Source of the DNA: Sphingobium sp. EP60837
Lineage (GTDB): Bacteria > Pseudomonadota > Alphaproteobacteria > Sphingomonadales > Sphingomonadaceae
Reading direction: 5' to 3'
DNA: 64,000 bases
NCBI RefSeq assembly: GCF_001658005.1
Contig: NZ_CP015986.1
Span: 1,923,501 to 1,987,500, forward strand
A program made the position numbers and the translations under genes. Below the pieces are notes generated by a model. The model saw only the letters and a program-made list of their open reading frames with translations. It had not been told where the DNA came from and made no database searches. This document shows, piece after piece, positions 52,948-61,157 of the stretch. Every line of letters begins with the position of its first letter. Positions within the stretch are counted from its first letter, which is position 1.

Positions 52948-54092
52948 GACAATCCTTTCACGCGGCTGGCGATCGCCTCCGCCCCATTGGCAAGCGCAAA
53001 GGCCGCCGCGCGCCCCACGCGCTGAAAACCCCGCCCGCGCAGCGCGATGCGATATTGCACGATCGTCCGCCGCTCCGCCCACAGGCTGTCGATCATCGGA
53101 TGATCCGCGGCCGCGCAGCTGTCCATCCACGCGATCCCCGGATCGCCCTGCACCGCATACAGGTTCGCCAGCTCGATCAGCACGCCCGGCGAAAAGCGCC
53201 CCAATTCCTCGTCAAAGGCGATCTTGAAGGAAAAAGCGCCCTCGCCATGACGGAAATTGGCCAGCATCGCGATCGCACGCCCATCCAGATCGATGCGCAG
53301 GAAATGCAGCCGCCCCGCATCGAAAGCAGCCGCGCATGCCGCCCGGAAAAAGGCCGCGTCATTGGCTGAGCAGGCAAGTGCCGTCCCCTCGCGTCCCTTC
53401 CAGCCCGACGCCTCCAGCGCCAGGAAATCGGCGCACCAATGCGGCAGCTCCGCCCGGTCTGCCAGCAGCCGCTGCTCCACCGTCCCCAGCTCTGCCAGCC
53501 GCTTCTGCAAGCGCCTGATCTCCTTGCGCTTCTTTGCGCGCACATGCGTTTCCCAATAGCTCTCCGCATCCAGCGCAGAGCGCAGCATCGCCCGGTCATA
53601 ACGGTGTACCTCGCGCCGCCCGCGCCGCTGCTCGACGCATAGCGCCTCCAGCGCCGCGGCATTGGCGCCCGCCGCATCCAGCCCCTGCAGATAGAGAAAG
53701 CCCGCCGCCCAATGCGCCGCGTCCAACTGCGCCAGCAATCCGCGCCAGGCCGCCACTTCCTGCCCCCGCCGGATCAGCGGCGCTCCGAAGAAACAATGGT
53801 CGTGCATCCAATTGCCCACGCAGGCGACCGGCAGCCGCCCATGACGGGGCGTCACCATCACCGGCAACAGCCCGATAAGTTCGCCTCCCGCCTGCGCTTC
53901 CACTAACCGCACGCCCGGCGCGCCCGCCAGATGATCGAGCGCGGCGCACAGCATGTCGGGTGCATAAAAGGCGTTGGCTTCCGCCGCTTGCGCCGCCAGG
54001 TCCGTCCAGCGCGCGCGCTGCGCCGGACCATAGGCGCGGTTGCCGCTGGCCAGGGGGTGGGATGCCATGTCCATGACACAGCGCATAAGCAT
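52944..54092 (-). CDS. BioF2-like GNAT acyltransferase (second copy)
   Basis: A 382-residue relative of the 51039-52109 protein: LIGLLPVMVTPRHGRLPVACVGNWMHDHCFFGAPLI, AKKRKEIRRLQKRLAELG (basic helix), and SFKIAFDEELGRFSPGVLIELANLYAVQGDPGIAWMDSCAAADH. The two copies diverge widely but share the FemAB/BioF2 layout. Several in-frame starts (54095, 54092, 54068) are possible; no strong ribosome binding site decides between them. It is upstream of and coupled to the JmjC-like gene. Confidence 0.8.
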   Translation of the reverse strand: MLMRCVMDMASHPLASGNRAYGPAQRARWTDLAAQAAEANAFYAPDMLCAALDHLAGAPGVRLVEAQAGGELIGLLPVMVTPRHGRLPVACVGNWMHDHCFFGAPLIRRGQEVAAWRGLLAQLDAAHWAAGFLYLQGLDAAGANAAALEALCVEQRRGRREVHRYDRAMLRSALDAESYWETHVRAKKRKEIRRLQKRLAELGTVEQRLLADRAELPHWCADFLALEASGWKGREGTALACSANDAAFFRAACAAAFDAGRLHFLRIDLDGRAIAMLANFRHGEGAFSFKIAFDEELGRFSPGVLIELANLYAVQGDPGIAWMDSCAAADHPMIDSLWAERRTIVQYRIALRGRGFQRVGRAAAFALANGAEAIASRVKGLS

Positions 54093-54191
54093 CAATGATT
54101 AGGGAAAGGCTAAACTGACTCATTTGGGTCAGCCGCCCGCCTCTTTGGGGGAAAGCTCTTTACATCACGCCCCGGATTGTCTGTTTACAGG

Positions 54192-54269
54192 ATGGCTAAG
54201 ATCCCACCGCTGAAAGAGATTCCCATGGCGACCGACCCGATCCTGTCACGTGCGGCGGTGGCTGCATGA
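54192..54269 (+). CDS. Possible 25-residue leader peptide before the epimerase
   Basis: ATG 54192 opens a 25-codon frame (MAKIPPLKEIPMATDP, then ILSRAAVAA) whose TGA overlaps the epimerase start as ATGA. Translation of this peptide could couple to the downstream gene. It resembles no protein I know and may be chance. Confidence 0.3.
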   Translation: MAKIPPLKEIPMATDPILSRAAVAA

Positions 54270-55264
54270 CCATTCTCGTCACCGGCGCCGCAGGCTTCAT
54301 TGGCATGGCCGTCGCCGACCAGCTTCTCTCGGCAGGGCGAGCGGTGATCGGCATCGATAATATGAATGATTATTATCCGGTGTCGCTGAAGCGCGACCGG
54401 ATCGCCGCGTTGCAGCAACGCCATGGCAAGCTCTTCACCTTCGCGGAGCTGGATTTCGCGGACATGGATGCGCTCAATGCCGCGCTTGCGGGTCATGCGG
54501 TGGAGGCGATCATCCATTTGGGCGCGCAGGCGGGCGTGCGCTATTCGCTGATCAACCCGCATGCCTATGTCCGCTCCAATCTCGCGGGCCATGTCAACAT
54601 GCTGGAACTGGCGCGGGAACGGCGGGTGCGGCACTTGGTCTATGCTTCTTCCTCGTCCGTCTATGGCGGCAATGACGTGCTGCCTTTCCGGGTCGAGGAT
54701 CGCGCCGATCATCCGGTCTCGCTCTACGCGGCCACCAAGCGCGCCGATGAATTGATGAGCGAAACCTATGCCCATCTTTTCCGCATCCCCATGACGGGCC
54801 TGCGCTTCTTCACCGTCTATGGGCCTTGGGGCCGTCCAGACATGGCGATGTGGATCTTCACGAAGAAGATCCTCGCAGGGGATCCCATTCCCGTATTCAA
54901 CCATGGCCGGATGCAGCGCGACTTCACCTATATCGACGATATCGTCAGCGGGGTGATCGGGTGCCTCGATCATGCGCCCGCCGACGACGGGGCGCCCAAG
55001 GCTGGCGGCAGCCGATCGCCGCATCGGCTCTACAATATCGGCAACAATCGGCCCGAAGAGTTGATGCACCTGATTTCCGTGCTGGAACAAGCGATTGGCC
55101 GCAAGGCGGAGATTGATTTCCAGCCGATGCAGCCGGGCGACGTTCCGGCCACATTTGCCGACACCAGCGCGATCGCTCACGATATCGGTTTCGCGCCCGC
55201 CACCGGCATAGACGTCGGCGTGCCGCGCTTCGTGTCCTGGTATCGGGACTATCACGCAGACTGA
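54266..55264 (+). CDS. NAD-dependent epimerase, UDP-glucuronate 4-epimerase type
   Basis: A 332-residue short-chain dehydrogenase/epimerase: NAD loop TGAAGFIGMAVADQLL, IDNMNDYYPVSLKRDRI (typical of UDP-GlcA 4-epimerases), HLGAQAGVRYSL, catalytic SSSSVYG and YAATK, then RFFTVYGPWGRPDMAMWIFTKKI. It would supply UDP-galacturonate for polysaccharide or glycolipid. Position next to kpsF and kdsB supports a role in surface glycans. Confidence 0.9.
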   Translation: MTILVTGAAGFIGMAVADQLLSAGRAVIGIDNMNDYYPVSLKRDRIAALQQRHGKLFTFAELDFADMDALNAALAGHAVEAIIHLGAQAGVRYSLINPHAYVRSNLAGHVNMLELARERRVRHLVYASSSSVYGGNDVLPFRVEDRADHPVSLYAATKRADELMSETYAHLFRIPMTGLRFFTVYGPWGRPDMAMWIFTKKILAGDPIPVFNHGRMQRDFTYIDDIVSGVIGCLDHAPADDGAPKAGGSRSPHRLYNIGNNRPEELMHLISVLEQAIGRKAEIDFQPMQPGDVPATFADTSAIAHDIGFAPATGIDVGVPRFVSWYRDYHAD

Positions 55265-55422
55265 TCGCGACGGGAAAACCGCGCCACTACGCGCGCGCGC
55301 TTTAAAAGTTCCGCTTATCTACAAAAGAGCAATGATTTGCATCCGATGTGGCAATAAAGGCGCGCTATTTTCGTTCGCGTTAGCAAAAGGAATTGCCATT
55401 CCGCTCTCAAACGGCCTATTTC

Positions 55423-55450
55423 TTTCGGCGGGGTCGGCTTGCAGCCGAAA
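55423..55450 (+). other. Alternative hairpins upstream of kpsF
   Basis: TTTCGGC (55423-55429) can pair with GCCGAAA (55444-55450), or TCGGCT (55434-55439) with AGCCGA (55443-55448); the two share bases and exclude each other. The rest of the 55265-55559 gap is AT-rich and likely contains the kpsF promoter; I see no other gene in it. Confidence 0.35.
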
Positions 55451-55559
55451 ATGGGTCGCGAAATGAGGTAAGGGCGGTGTGCCAATCATGGCCACTGCCG
55501 CCATGATTGAGTCAGCGCGGGACAACCCGGCGGCGCTACATGGAAAAAAGGGCGAACAC

Positions 55560-56567
55560 GTGTCGACAGTATCGAAAATCGTGCCTTTTGGTTCAGGCAG
55601 CCGGATTGTGGAAACGGCCTGCAGAACCTTATCAGTCGCGTCCCATGGGTTGAATGCTCTGGAAGCCAAATTCTCGGATCGCGATTTCGCTGCCATCTTC
55701 CTGCGTATGGTCGGGATGATCATGAATGTGCGGGGCCGCCTGATCGTCACCGGCATGGGCAAAAGCGGCATCGTCGCGCGCAAGATGACGGCGACGCTGA
55801 CATCGACGGGTACGCCCGCCCTCTTCATGCACCCGGCTGATGCGGGGCATGGCGACCTTGGCATGGTGACGCCGGACGACATCGTGCTGATGCTGTCCCA
55901 TTCGGGCGAGTCCAACGAACTTGGCCCCATCATCCAATATTGCAAACGCTTCGGCATCCCGCTGCTCGGCCTGACCGCGCGGGGGGAAAGTACGGTGGCC
56001 AGCGCCTCGGACGTTTGCGTCCTGCTGCCCGCTGTTCGCGAAGCTTGCCCCAATGAACTGGCGCCGACCACATCGACCACGGTGCAGATGGCCTTTGGCG
56101 ACGCGCTCGCCATTGCGCTCATGGAAATGCGCGGTTTTTCGGCCGACGATTTCCACAAATTCCATCCTAACGGCCGCCTCGGCGCGCAACTTTTGAAGGT
56201 CCGCGACCTGATGGCGGCGGGCGAGGCCGTGCCGCGCGTGCGCGAAGATGCCTCGCTGCTCGACGCCACCATAGAAATGACGCGTGGGCGGCTCGGCGGT
56301 ACGGCGGTAATCAACCAGAATGGGGAACTCATCGGGGCCTTCACCGATGGCGACTTGCGCCGCACCGTCACCGGCACCCAGCAACTGACTGAGGCGGTGG
56401 GCCGGTTCATGACCGTGCCGCCGCTCTCCGTCGGCCCCGACGAACTGGCGTCCGAAGCGATCCGCCTAATGCATCTGCACAACATCACCCTGCTCTTCGT
56501 CTGCGAAGGCGGCCGTCTGGTTGGGGCGGTCCACATGCATGACTTGCTTCACGCCGGGGTCGCCTGA
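55560..56567 (+). CDS. kpsF: KpsF/GutQ-type arabinose-5-phosphate isomerase
   Basis: A 335-residue enzyme converting ribulose-5-P to arabinose-5-P, the first step to KDO. SIS domain: VTGMGKSGIVARKMTATLTSTGTP, HPADAGHGDLGM, LSHSGESNEL, APTTSTTVQMAFGDALA. Two CBS domains follow (LLDATIEMTRGRLGGTAVINQNGELIGAFTDGDLRR; VAVHMHDLLHAG-like end). I prefer GTG 55560 (VSTVSKIVPFGSGSR), where family members usually begin; GTG 55479 and ATG 55503 are alternatives. The stop overlaps the kdsB start. Confidence 0.9.
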   Translation: MSTVSKIVPFGSGSRIVETACRTLSVASHGLNALEAKFSDRDFAAIFLRMVGMIMNVRGRLIVTGMGKSGIVARKMTATLTSTGTPALFMHPADAGHGDLGMVTPDDIVLMLSHSGESNELGPIIQYCKRFGIPLLGLTARGESTVASASDVCVLLPAVREACPNELAPTTSTTVQMAFGDALAIALMEMRGFSADDFHKFHPNGRLGAQLLKVRDLMAAGEAVPRVREDASLLDATIEMTRGRLGGTAVINQNGELIGAFTDGDLRRTVTGTQQLTEAVGRFMTVPPLSVGPDELASEAIRLMHLHNITLLFVCEGGRLVGAVHMHDLLHAGVA

Positions 56568-57370
56568 ACAGCATCATCGTCATCCCGGCGCGCGCGGGTT
56601 CATCCCGTTTGCCGCGCAAGCCGCTGCGCCTGATCGCCGGGCGCACATTGCTGCACCGGACCATCGCCATGGCTCGCGCGGCGATCGGCGGGCTGCCTGA
56701 CACGGAACTGGTCGTTGCGACCGATGACCAGGAAATCGCCGATCACGCTCGCGCCGCCGGGTGCGACGCCGCCATGACCGCCAGCGCAGTCGCAACGGGT
56801 TCGGGTCGGGCGCTTGCCGCTGCACTGCAACGTCCCACACCGCCGCGCTTCGTCGTCAACCTCCAGGGGGATTCCCCCTTTCAGCCGCAGGGCGCGCTGC
56901 GCGCCGTCCTCGCCGCGCTTCAATCAGGGGCAGAGGTCGCCACCCCCGTCATTGCGCTCGACTGGTACGCCCTCGACGCGCTTCGCGATCATAAGCGCCG
57001 ATCGCCCTTCAGCGGCACGACCTGCGCCCGCGCACCCGATGGCCGCGCCCTCTGGTTCTCGAAAACGATCATCCCCGCCATCCGCAACGAAGACGCCGTG
57101 CGCGCCAGCCAGCCCTTATCGCCCGTTTGGCGTCATGTCGGCCTTTATGGCTTCACACTCGACGCCCTCAAACGGTTCGAAGAAACCCCGCCGACCGCGC
57201 TCGAAAATTTCGAAGGGCTCGAACAGCTGCGCCTGATCGAACTTGGCATCCCCATCACCACCGTCGCCATTGATCCGCCCCTGTTCGACAGTAGCGGCAT
57301 CGACACGCAAGCCGATATCGAGCGCGTCGAAGCCCTGATTGCGACCCACGGCGATCCCACGCCGATCTGA
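56564..57370 (+). CDS. kdsB: 3-deoxy-manno-octulosonate cytidylyltransferase (apparent CTG start)
   Basis: A 268-residue enzyme activating KDO as CMP-KDO. The nucleotide-binding N-terminus reads NSIIVIPARAGSSRLPRKPL; the PARxxSxRLPxKPL loop is essential. An in-frame TGA lies a few codons upstream, and between it and this loop there is no ATG, GTG or TTG. The only plausible start is CTG 56564, overlapping the kpsF stop as CTGA. An ATG at 56654 or TTG inside the loop would delete the active site. Later motifs: VVNLQGDSPF, HVGLYGFTLDALKRF, ENFEGLEQLRLIELG. Functionally it pairs with kpsF. Confidence 0.88.
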   Translation: MNSIIVIPARAGSSRLPRKPLRLIAGRTLLHRTIAMARAAIGGLPDTELVVATDDQEIADHARAAGCDAAMTASAVATGSGRALAAALQRPTPPRFVVNLQGDSPFQPQGALRAVLAALQSGAEVATPVIALDWYALDALRDHKRRSPFSGTTCARAPDGRALWFSKTIIPAIRNEDAVRASQPLSPVWRHVGLYGFTLDALKRFEETPPTALENFEGLEQLRLIELGIPITTVAIDPPLFDSSGIDTQADIERVEALIATHGDPTPI

Positions 57371-57385
57371 CGACGCCTTCACCCT

Positions 57386-57462
57386 CCGTTCGTTTCGAGC
57401 GAAGTCAGAAGCGATATAACCGTCAACCCTCTGCCCGCTCGCCCTGAGCCTGTCGGAGGGCT
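57386..57462. repeat. Two family A repeats between kdsB and the phosphatase gene
   Basis: CCGTTCGTTTCGAGCGAAGT (from 57386) and CGCTCGCCCTGAGCCTGTCG (from 57436) represent two variants of the dispersed repeat. They fill most of the 153-base gap, which has no gene. Confidence 0.65.
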
Positions 57463-57523
57463 CCACTTCTTCTCAATGGAGCTGCCCATTCCTCTCCACC
57501 GCACAAAGCCCTAAACCAACCCC

Positions 57524-58114
57524 ATGCGCCGCATCTTCATCATCCGCCACGGAAACACCTTCGAAAGCAGCGCCACCGCCTGCCGCATCGGCGCGGGCAC
57601 GGACCTGCTGCTCGTCGAAAGCGGCCGCGCTCAGGCCGACCGCCTCGGCCAATGGTTCGCCGCCCAGAAGCTGACGGCCGCCCATCTCCACAGCAGCCCG
57701 CTCCAACGCGCCACCGAAACCGCCGCGCGGATCGGCGCGGCCATAGGGCATGCCCCGGACGGCACGCTCCCCTGGCTCAATGAAATCGACCATGGCCCAG
57801 ACGAAGGCCGCCCGGAATCGGACGTCATCGCCCGCATCGGCGAACAGGCGCTTACCGATTGGGACGAGCGCGGCATCGCGCCCGATGGCTGGACCGTAAA
57901 TGCGGAGGCCCGTGTCGCCGCCTGGCAAGACTGGTTCGCGCGGGGAGGGGAGGGTGCGGACCTCCTCGTCACCAGCAACGGCGCAGCGCGCTTCGCCCTG
58001 CTCGCGCTCGGCTTGTCTCCTGCATCCCTCAAACTGCGCACTGGCGCCTTTGGCGAGCTTGCGATCGGGGAAGACGGAATAGTTACTCTCCAAGCTTGGG
58101 ATCAACGCCCTTAA
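57524..58114 (+). CDS. Histidine phosphatase family protein with altered second histidine
   Basis: A 196-residue member of the phosphoglycerate-mutase-like superfamily. The phospho-acceptor motif is RHGNT (IIRHGNTFE) and the phosphate pocket has Arg in LHSSPLQRATETA and Glu in LNEIDHG. In the position of the second catalytic His (usually SHGxxxR) the sequence is TSNGAARF, with Asn. This may lower activity or signal a non-classical substrate. A sugar-phosphate role is suggested only by the kdsB neighbour. Confidence 0.83.
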   Translation: MRRIFIIRHGNTFESSATACRIGAGTDLLLVESGRAQADRLGQWFAAQKLTAAHLHSSPLQRATETAARIGAAIGHAPDGTLPWLNEIDHGPDEGRPESDVIARIGEQALTDWDERGIAPDGWTVNAEARVAAWQDWFARGGEGADLLVTSNGAARFALLALGLSPASLKLRTGAFGELAIGEDGIVTLQAWDQRP

Positions 58115-58195
58115 GCAAGGAAGCGGAAAGGATGCGGCACTGATCTTTCGCCCGCTGTCCTGCCTCGCTTCCTTCCTCCATCGGCATGCCTCTTC

Positions 58196-59011
58196 TCACC
58201 CAACAGGCGCTGCACTCGCCGTCACCGGCTGCATCACCGCTGGCTTGGCCTCCGGAACCGCTGGGGCAGGTTTATCCGCCGCCGGAGCCGCCGGTTGGGC
58301 CTTCAGGCTCGCCGCCGCATTCTGCAAAGCCACGGCCGCGGCCTCCAGAGCCGCCGCCGCCGAAACTGGCTCCTCAGCCTTGGCAGCCGCCACCGCTGCA
58401 GGAGCCGAATCCGTCGCCGTGATCGCCTCATGCGGGGCAGCCGTTTCCGCCACGACCTCGGCCGCCGCCGGAGGGGCCGTTGTTACCTGGGTAACCGTCG
58501 GAGTCGCCTCCGCCACCACAGGCGCCGCTACAGCCTCGCAAACCTCATCGATGCCCAGCTGACTTTCGGAGAAGTTGGTCGCCAATTGCGGCAATTCCCC
58601 GTCCTGCGCCGCGGCGGCCAGGGTCAACAGCGTGTCCGTCATGTCGCAATAGCTCTTCGCCTGCACCAACCCGGAATGACTATTGCCCAGCCGAGTGTTG
58701 AAGGCTTCATAGGCGCGCTGCCCGTCGCTGATGCCGTTCACCCGCATGAAGTGCGTCTTGAGCGCATTATTATAGCTGCTCAGCAGCCCACTCTTCTTCG
58801 CGGTAAATGCCTCATATTTATCCATAATATCCTTGTTCGCCGCCTTGCAGCGCAGCGCGCCCAGCATCAGCATGATATGCAGGTCCCGGACCTTGGCGGC
58901 TTCGACCTCATAGGACTGCCAGCACTGCCCCGCTTCCGAGGCGGCTGCCTGGACTGAAGAGAGCGCAACGATACAACAGGCGGCACCCGCCGCCATCCGC
59001 AACCGTGACAT
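58196..59011 (-). CDS. Secreted protein with Ala/Pro-rich C-terminal tail, unknown function
   Basis: A 271-residue protein with a signal peptide (MSRLRMAAGAACCIVALSSVQAAA). The mature N-terminal ~130 residues form a helical domain with four cysteines (AGQCWQSYEVEAAKVRDLHIM, LRCKAANKDIMDKYEAF, AKSYCDMTD, IDEVCEA). The last ~110 residues are Ala/Pro/Val-rich and probably disordered. It follows lptA on the same strand after about 140 bases. I do not recognise the family. Confidence 0.72.
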   Translation of the reverse strand: MSRLRMAAGAACCIVALSSVQAAASEAGQCWQSYEVEAAKVRDLHIMLMLGALRCKAANKDIMDKYEAFTAKKSGLLSSYNNALKTHFMRVNGISDGQRAYEAFNTRLGNSHSGLVQAKSYCDMTDTLLTLAAAAQDGELPQLATNFSESQLGIDEVCEAVAAPVVAEATPTVTQVTTAPPAAAEVVAETAAPHEAITATDSAPAAVAAAKAEEPVSAAAALEAAAVALQNAAASLKAQPAAPAADKPAPAVPEAKPAVMQPVTASAAPVG

Positions 59012-59148
59012 GATGGACCTCGCAGAATCGAGAGACGACCCCGCTGATTCCTACTCTACCACTTTGCCCTAAAAACGCCATGATTCGTCTGTTGACAGTG
59101 GCATTTTTGCCGCAGCAAAACCATCAACTCACCGCGCTCGCAACGACC

Positions 59149-59697
59149 TTAATTCTTCCGCTGCGGCACCGTGAACGTGCCCGACACGCGCCCGCCCGAA
59201 CCGCCGCTCACGCCTGGAGCCCCGCCGCCCGCAGCCCGCCCATCCACCGTCGATCGCCCGCTGGTCAGATCGATCACCAGCCGCCCGCCGGTCAGCCGGT
59301 TGGCTCCCTGCGTCAGCGTCACATTGCCCAGCATCGTGATGAGGCGGCTGTTAAGGTCGTAGATCGCCACATTGCCGCGCGCCGTCTCATTCCCCTTGGT
59401 CACGACGACATTGCCCGACGCGTCGATCCGGTCGACCTCCACCCCGCTGCCGCCTGCGCCATTGCGATAGGCCACCGTCATGCGCGCGGCGTTGAGCTTC
59501 ATGCCCGCCTGCGTCACTTCGACATTCCCCGACACCACCACGCGATCGGCGCGGTCCTGCACCTCGATCCGGTCGGCGGTGAAATTAACAGGTGCGTTGC
59601 TGTCGTGATTTTTCAGCACCTGCGCCCCAGCGCCAGCATAGAGCAGGGCCGCGCCCAGCGCGCCGGTCGATAGCAGGATCCGCGATCTCTTCATCAC
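59149..59697 (-). CDS. lptA: LptA-like periplasmic lipopolysaccharide-transport protein
   Basis: A 182-residue exported protein: signal to about residue 25, then the OstA/LptA jelly-roll repeat units (NFTADRIEVQDRADRVVVSGNVEVTQAGMKLNAARMTVAY; ASGNVVVTKGNETARGNVAIYDLNSRLITMLGNVTLTQG). The C-terminus is Gly-rich and disordered. Its ATG overlaps the lptC stop by one base (TGATG). It should bridge inner and outer membranes for LPS or glycolipid export. Confidence 0.9.
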   Translation of the reverse strand: MMKRSRILLSTGALGAALLYAGAGAQVLKNHDSNAPVNFTADRIEVQDRADRVVVSGNVEVTQAGMKLNAARMTVAYRNGAGGSGVEVDRIDASGNVVVTKGNETARGNVAIYDLNSRLITMLGNVTLTQGANRLTGGRLVIDLTSGRSTVDGRAAGGGAPGVSGGSGGRVSGTFTVPQRKN

Positions 59698-60341
59698 TAT
59701 CGCCCTTTGATGCCATTTTGTTCGATGCGCAAGCTTGCCCTGCCGTTCAGAGTCACCGTCCGCGCGCCCAGGTCCGCTTCCAGATGGTCGCCGCTGAAGG
59801 TGCCGATCGGGATGCGTCCATCGACCCGCCCGGCGCTGCGCATACGCCGCGTCTTTAGGTCGATGCCAACGTCCCGCGTGGTCAGCCTGTATCCGCCCGC
59901 CGCCTCGAACTGCACCGGCCCATCCACCGCCACCCGCTCGCTGTCCATATCATAGCGGCCCTTGCGCGCATTCAGCACCGCTGGCCCTTCGCTCAGCAAT
60001 ATCCGCGCGGACATGTCATTCAGGTCGACGATCGGCTCGCGCGAGCTTTTCTGCACCGCGCTGCCCGCGCGCAGGGAAAAGGGTTGCCCCTTGCCGTCCT
60101 CGCCGCGATAGAGCGCCTCGGTCACGCGCATGCGCTCCTTCGCCACTTCGACCTTGTTCTTGTCGAGCACGAAGCTCACCTTGTCCCCTCCGGTGAAGGG
60201 CGCCGTCACCAGCAGCGCCGCTAGCACGCCCACCGCCATCGGCAGCCAGTTTTTCAGCCGCGCGACCAGCCTGTCATGGCTGCCGCCCGGCCGCGCCCAA
60301 TGACGCCTGACGTGACGTTGCTGTTCGGCCTGAATGGACAT
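59697..60341 (-). CDS. lptC: LptC-like LPS export protein
   Basis: A 214-residue bitopic protein: a charged N-terminus, one TM helix (LPMAVGVLAALLVTAPF, residues about 33-50), then a beta-jelly-roll with KGRYDMDSERVAVDGPVQFEAAGGYRLTTRDVGIDLKTRRM. The order rnd-lptC-lptA is common in alphaproteobacteria. It passes substrate from LptBFG to LptA. lptB does not follow in the window as it often does. Confidence 0.88.
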   Translation of the reverse strand: MSIQAEQQRHVRRHWARPGGSHDRLVARLKNWLPMAVGVLAALLVTAPFTGGDKVSFVLDKNKVEVAKERMRVTEALYRGEDGKGQPFSLRAGSAVQKSSREPIVDLNDMSARILLSEGPAVLNARKGRYDMDSERVAVDGPVQFEAAGGYRLTTRDVGIDLKTRRMRSAGRVDGRIPIGTFSGDHLEADLGARTVTLNGRASLRIEQNGIKGR

Positions 60342-60360
60342 GGAAAAGCGCTGCAGCTCC

Positions 60361-60978
60361 TCACATATGCGCGAAGATGTCGATCTCCGGCCAACCCGCC
60401 AGGTCCAGCTCGGCCCGGTGAGGGAGGAAATCGAAGCAAGCCTGCGCCAGTTCCATCCGGCCTTCGCGCACCAGCCTCTTGTCCAGTTCGGCCTTCAGCG
60501 CATGCAGATACCGCACGTCCGACGCCGCATAATCCTTCTGCGCGTCGGACAGGATGGGCGCGCCCCAGTCGCTCGACTGCTGCTGCTTGCTAATCTCCTG
60601 CCCCAGCATTTCGCGCACCAGCTCTTTCAGGCCGTGGCGGTCGGTATAGGTGCGGATCAGGCGCGACGCGATCTTGGTGCAGTAGACGGGCGCCGCCACC
60701 ACGCCCAGATAATGCCGGATCGCGGCAATGTCGAACCGCCCGAAATGATAGAGCTTCAGCCGCCCCGGATCGGCCAGCACCGCGCGCAGGTTCGGCGCGG
60801 CATAGTCGCTGCCCGGCATGAAGCGCACCAGATGCTCGTCGCCCTTGCCGTCGCTGATCTGCACGACGCACAGCCGGTCGCGCGGGGTGATCAGGCCCAT
60901 GGTTTCGGTATCGACGGCGACGGGGCCGGGGGCCAGGACGCCTTCGGGCAGGTCCTCTTCATGAAAATATACGCTCAT
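60361..60978 (-). CDS. rnd: Ribonuclease D-type 3'-5' exonuclease
   Basis: A 205-residue exonuclease of the DEDDy family: Asp and Glu in VAVDTETMGLITP, Asp in LYHFGRFDIAAI, Tyr and Asp in DYAASDVRYL. HRDC domains of the E. coli enzyme are absent, so it is the short alphaproteobacterial form. It trims tRNA or other RNA 3' ends. It is 19 bases upstream of lptC and likely co-transcribed. Confidence 0.92.
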   Translation of the reverse strand: MSVYFHEEDLPEGVLAPGPVAVDTETMGLITPRDRLCVVQISDGKGDEHLVRFMPGSDYAAPNLRAVLADPGRLKLYHFGRFDIAAIRHYLGVVAAPVYCTKIASRLIRTYTDRHGLKELVREMLGQEISKQQQSSDWGAPILSDAQKDYAASDVRYLHALKAELDKRLVREGRMELAQACFDFLPHRAELDLAGWPEIDIFAHM

Positions 60979-61157
60979 CGCACCCCTCTATGGCGAAAGC
61001 GGCCGTAACTCAATCGACGCTTTTGGACGTGCCGAAAAGCCTCACCGTGTCCCATTCTCGGAAATGTGGCGGCAATCGGGCTAAAATCATTCGCTCTGCC
61101 CTGAAAAGTTGATATAGTGATTCCCAAACCGCATGTGTTGCGGTGGATTCTGCATGT

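Noticed and set aside
58186..58422. A proline-rich 78-residue plus-strand frame.
   Set aside because: It is the complement of the Ala/Pro-rich tail of the secreted protein on the minus strand.
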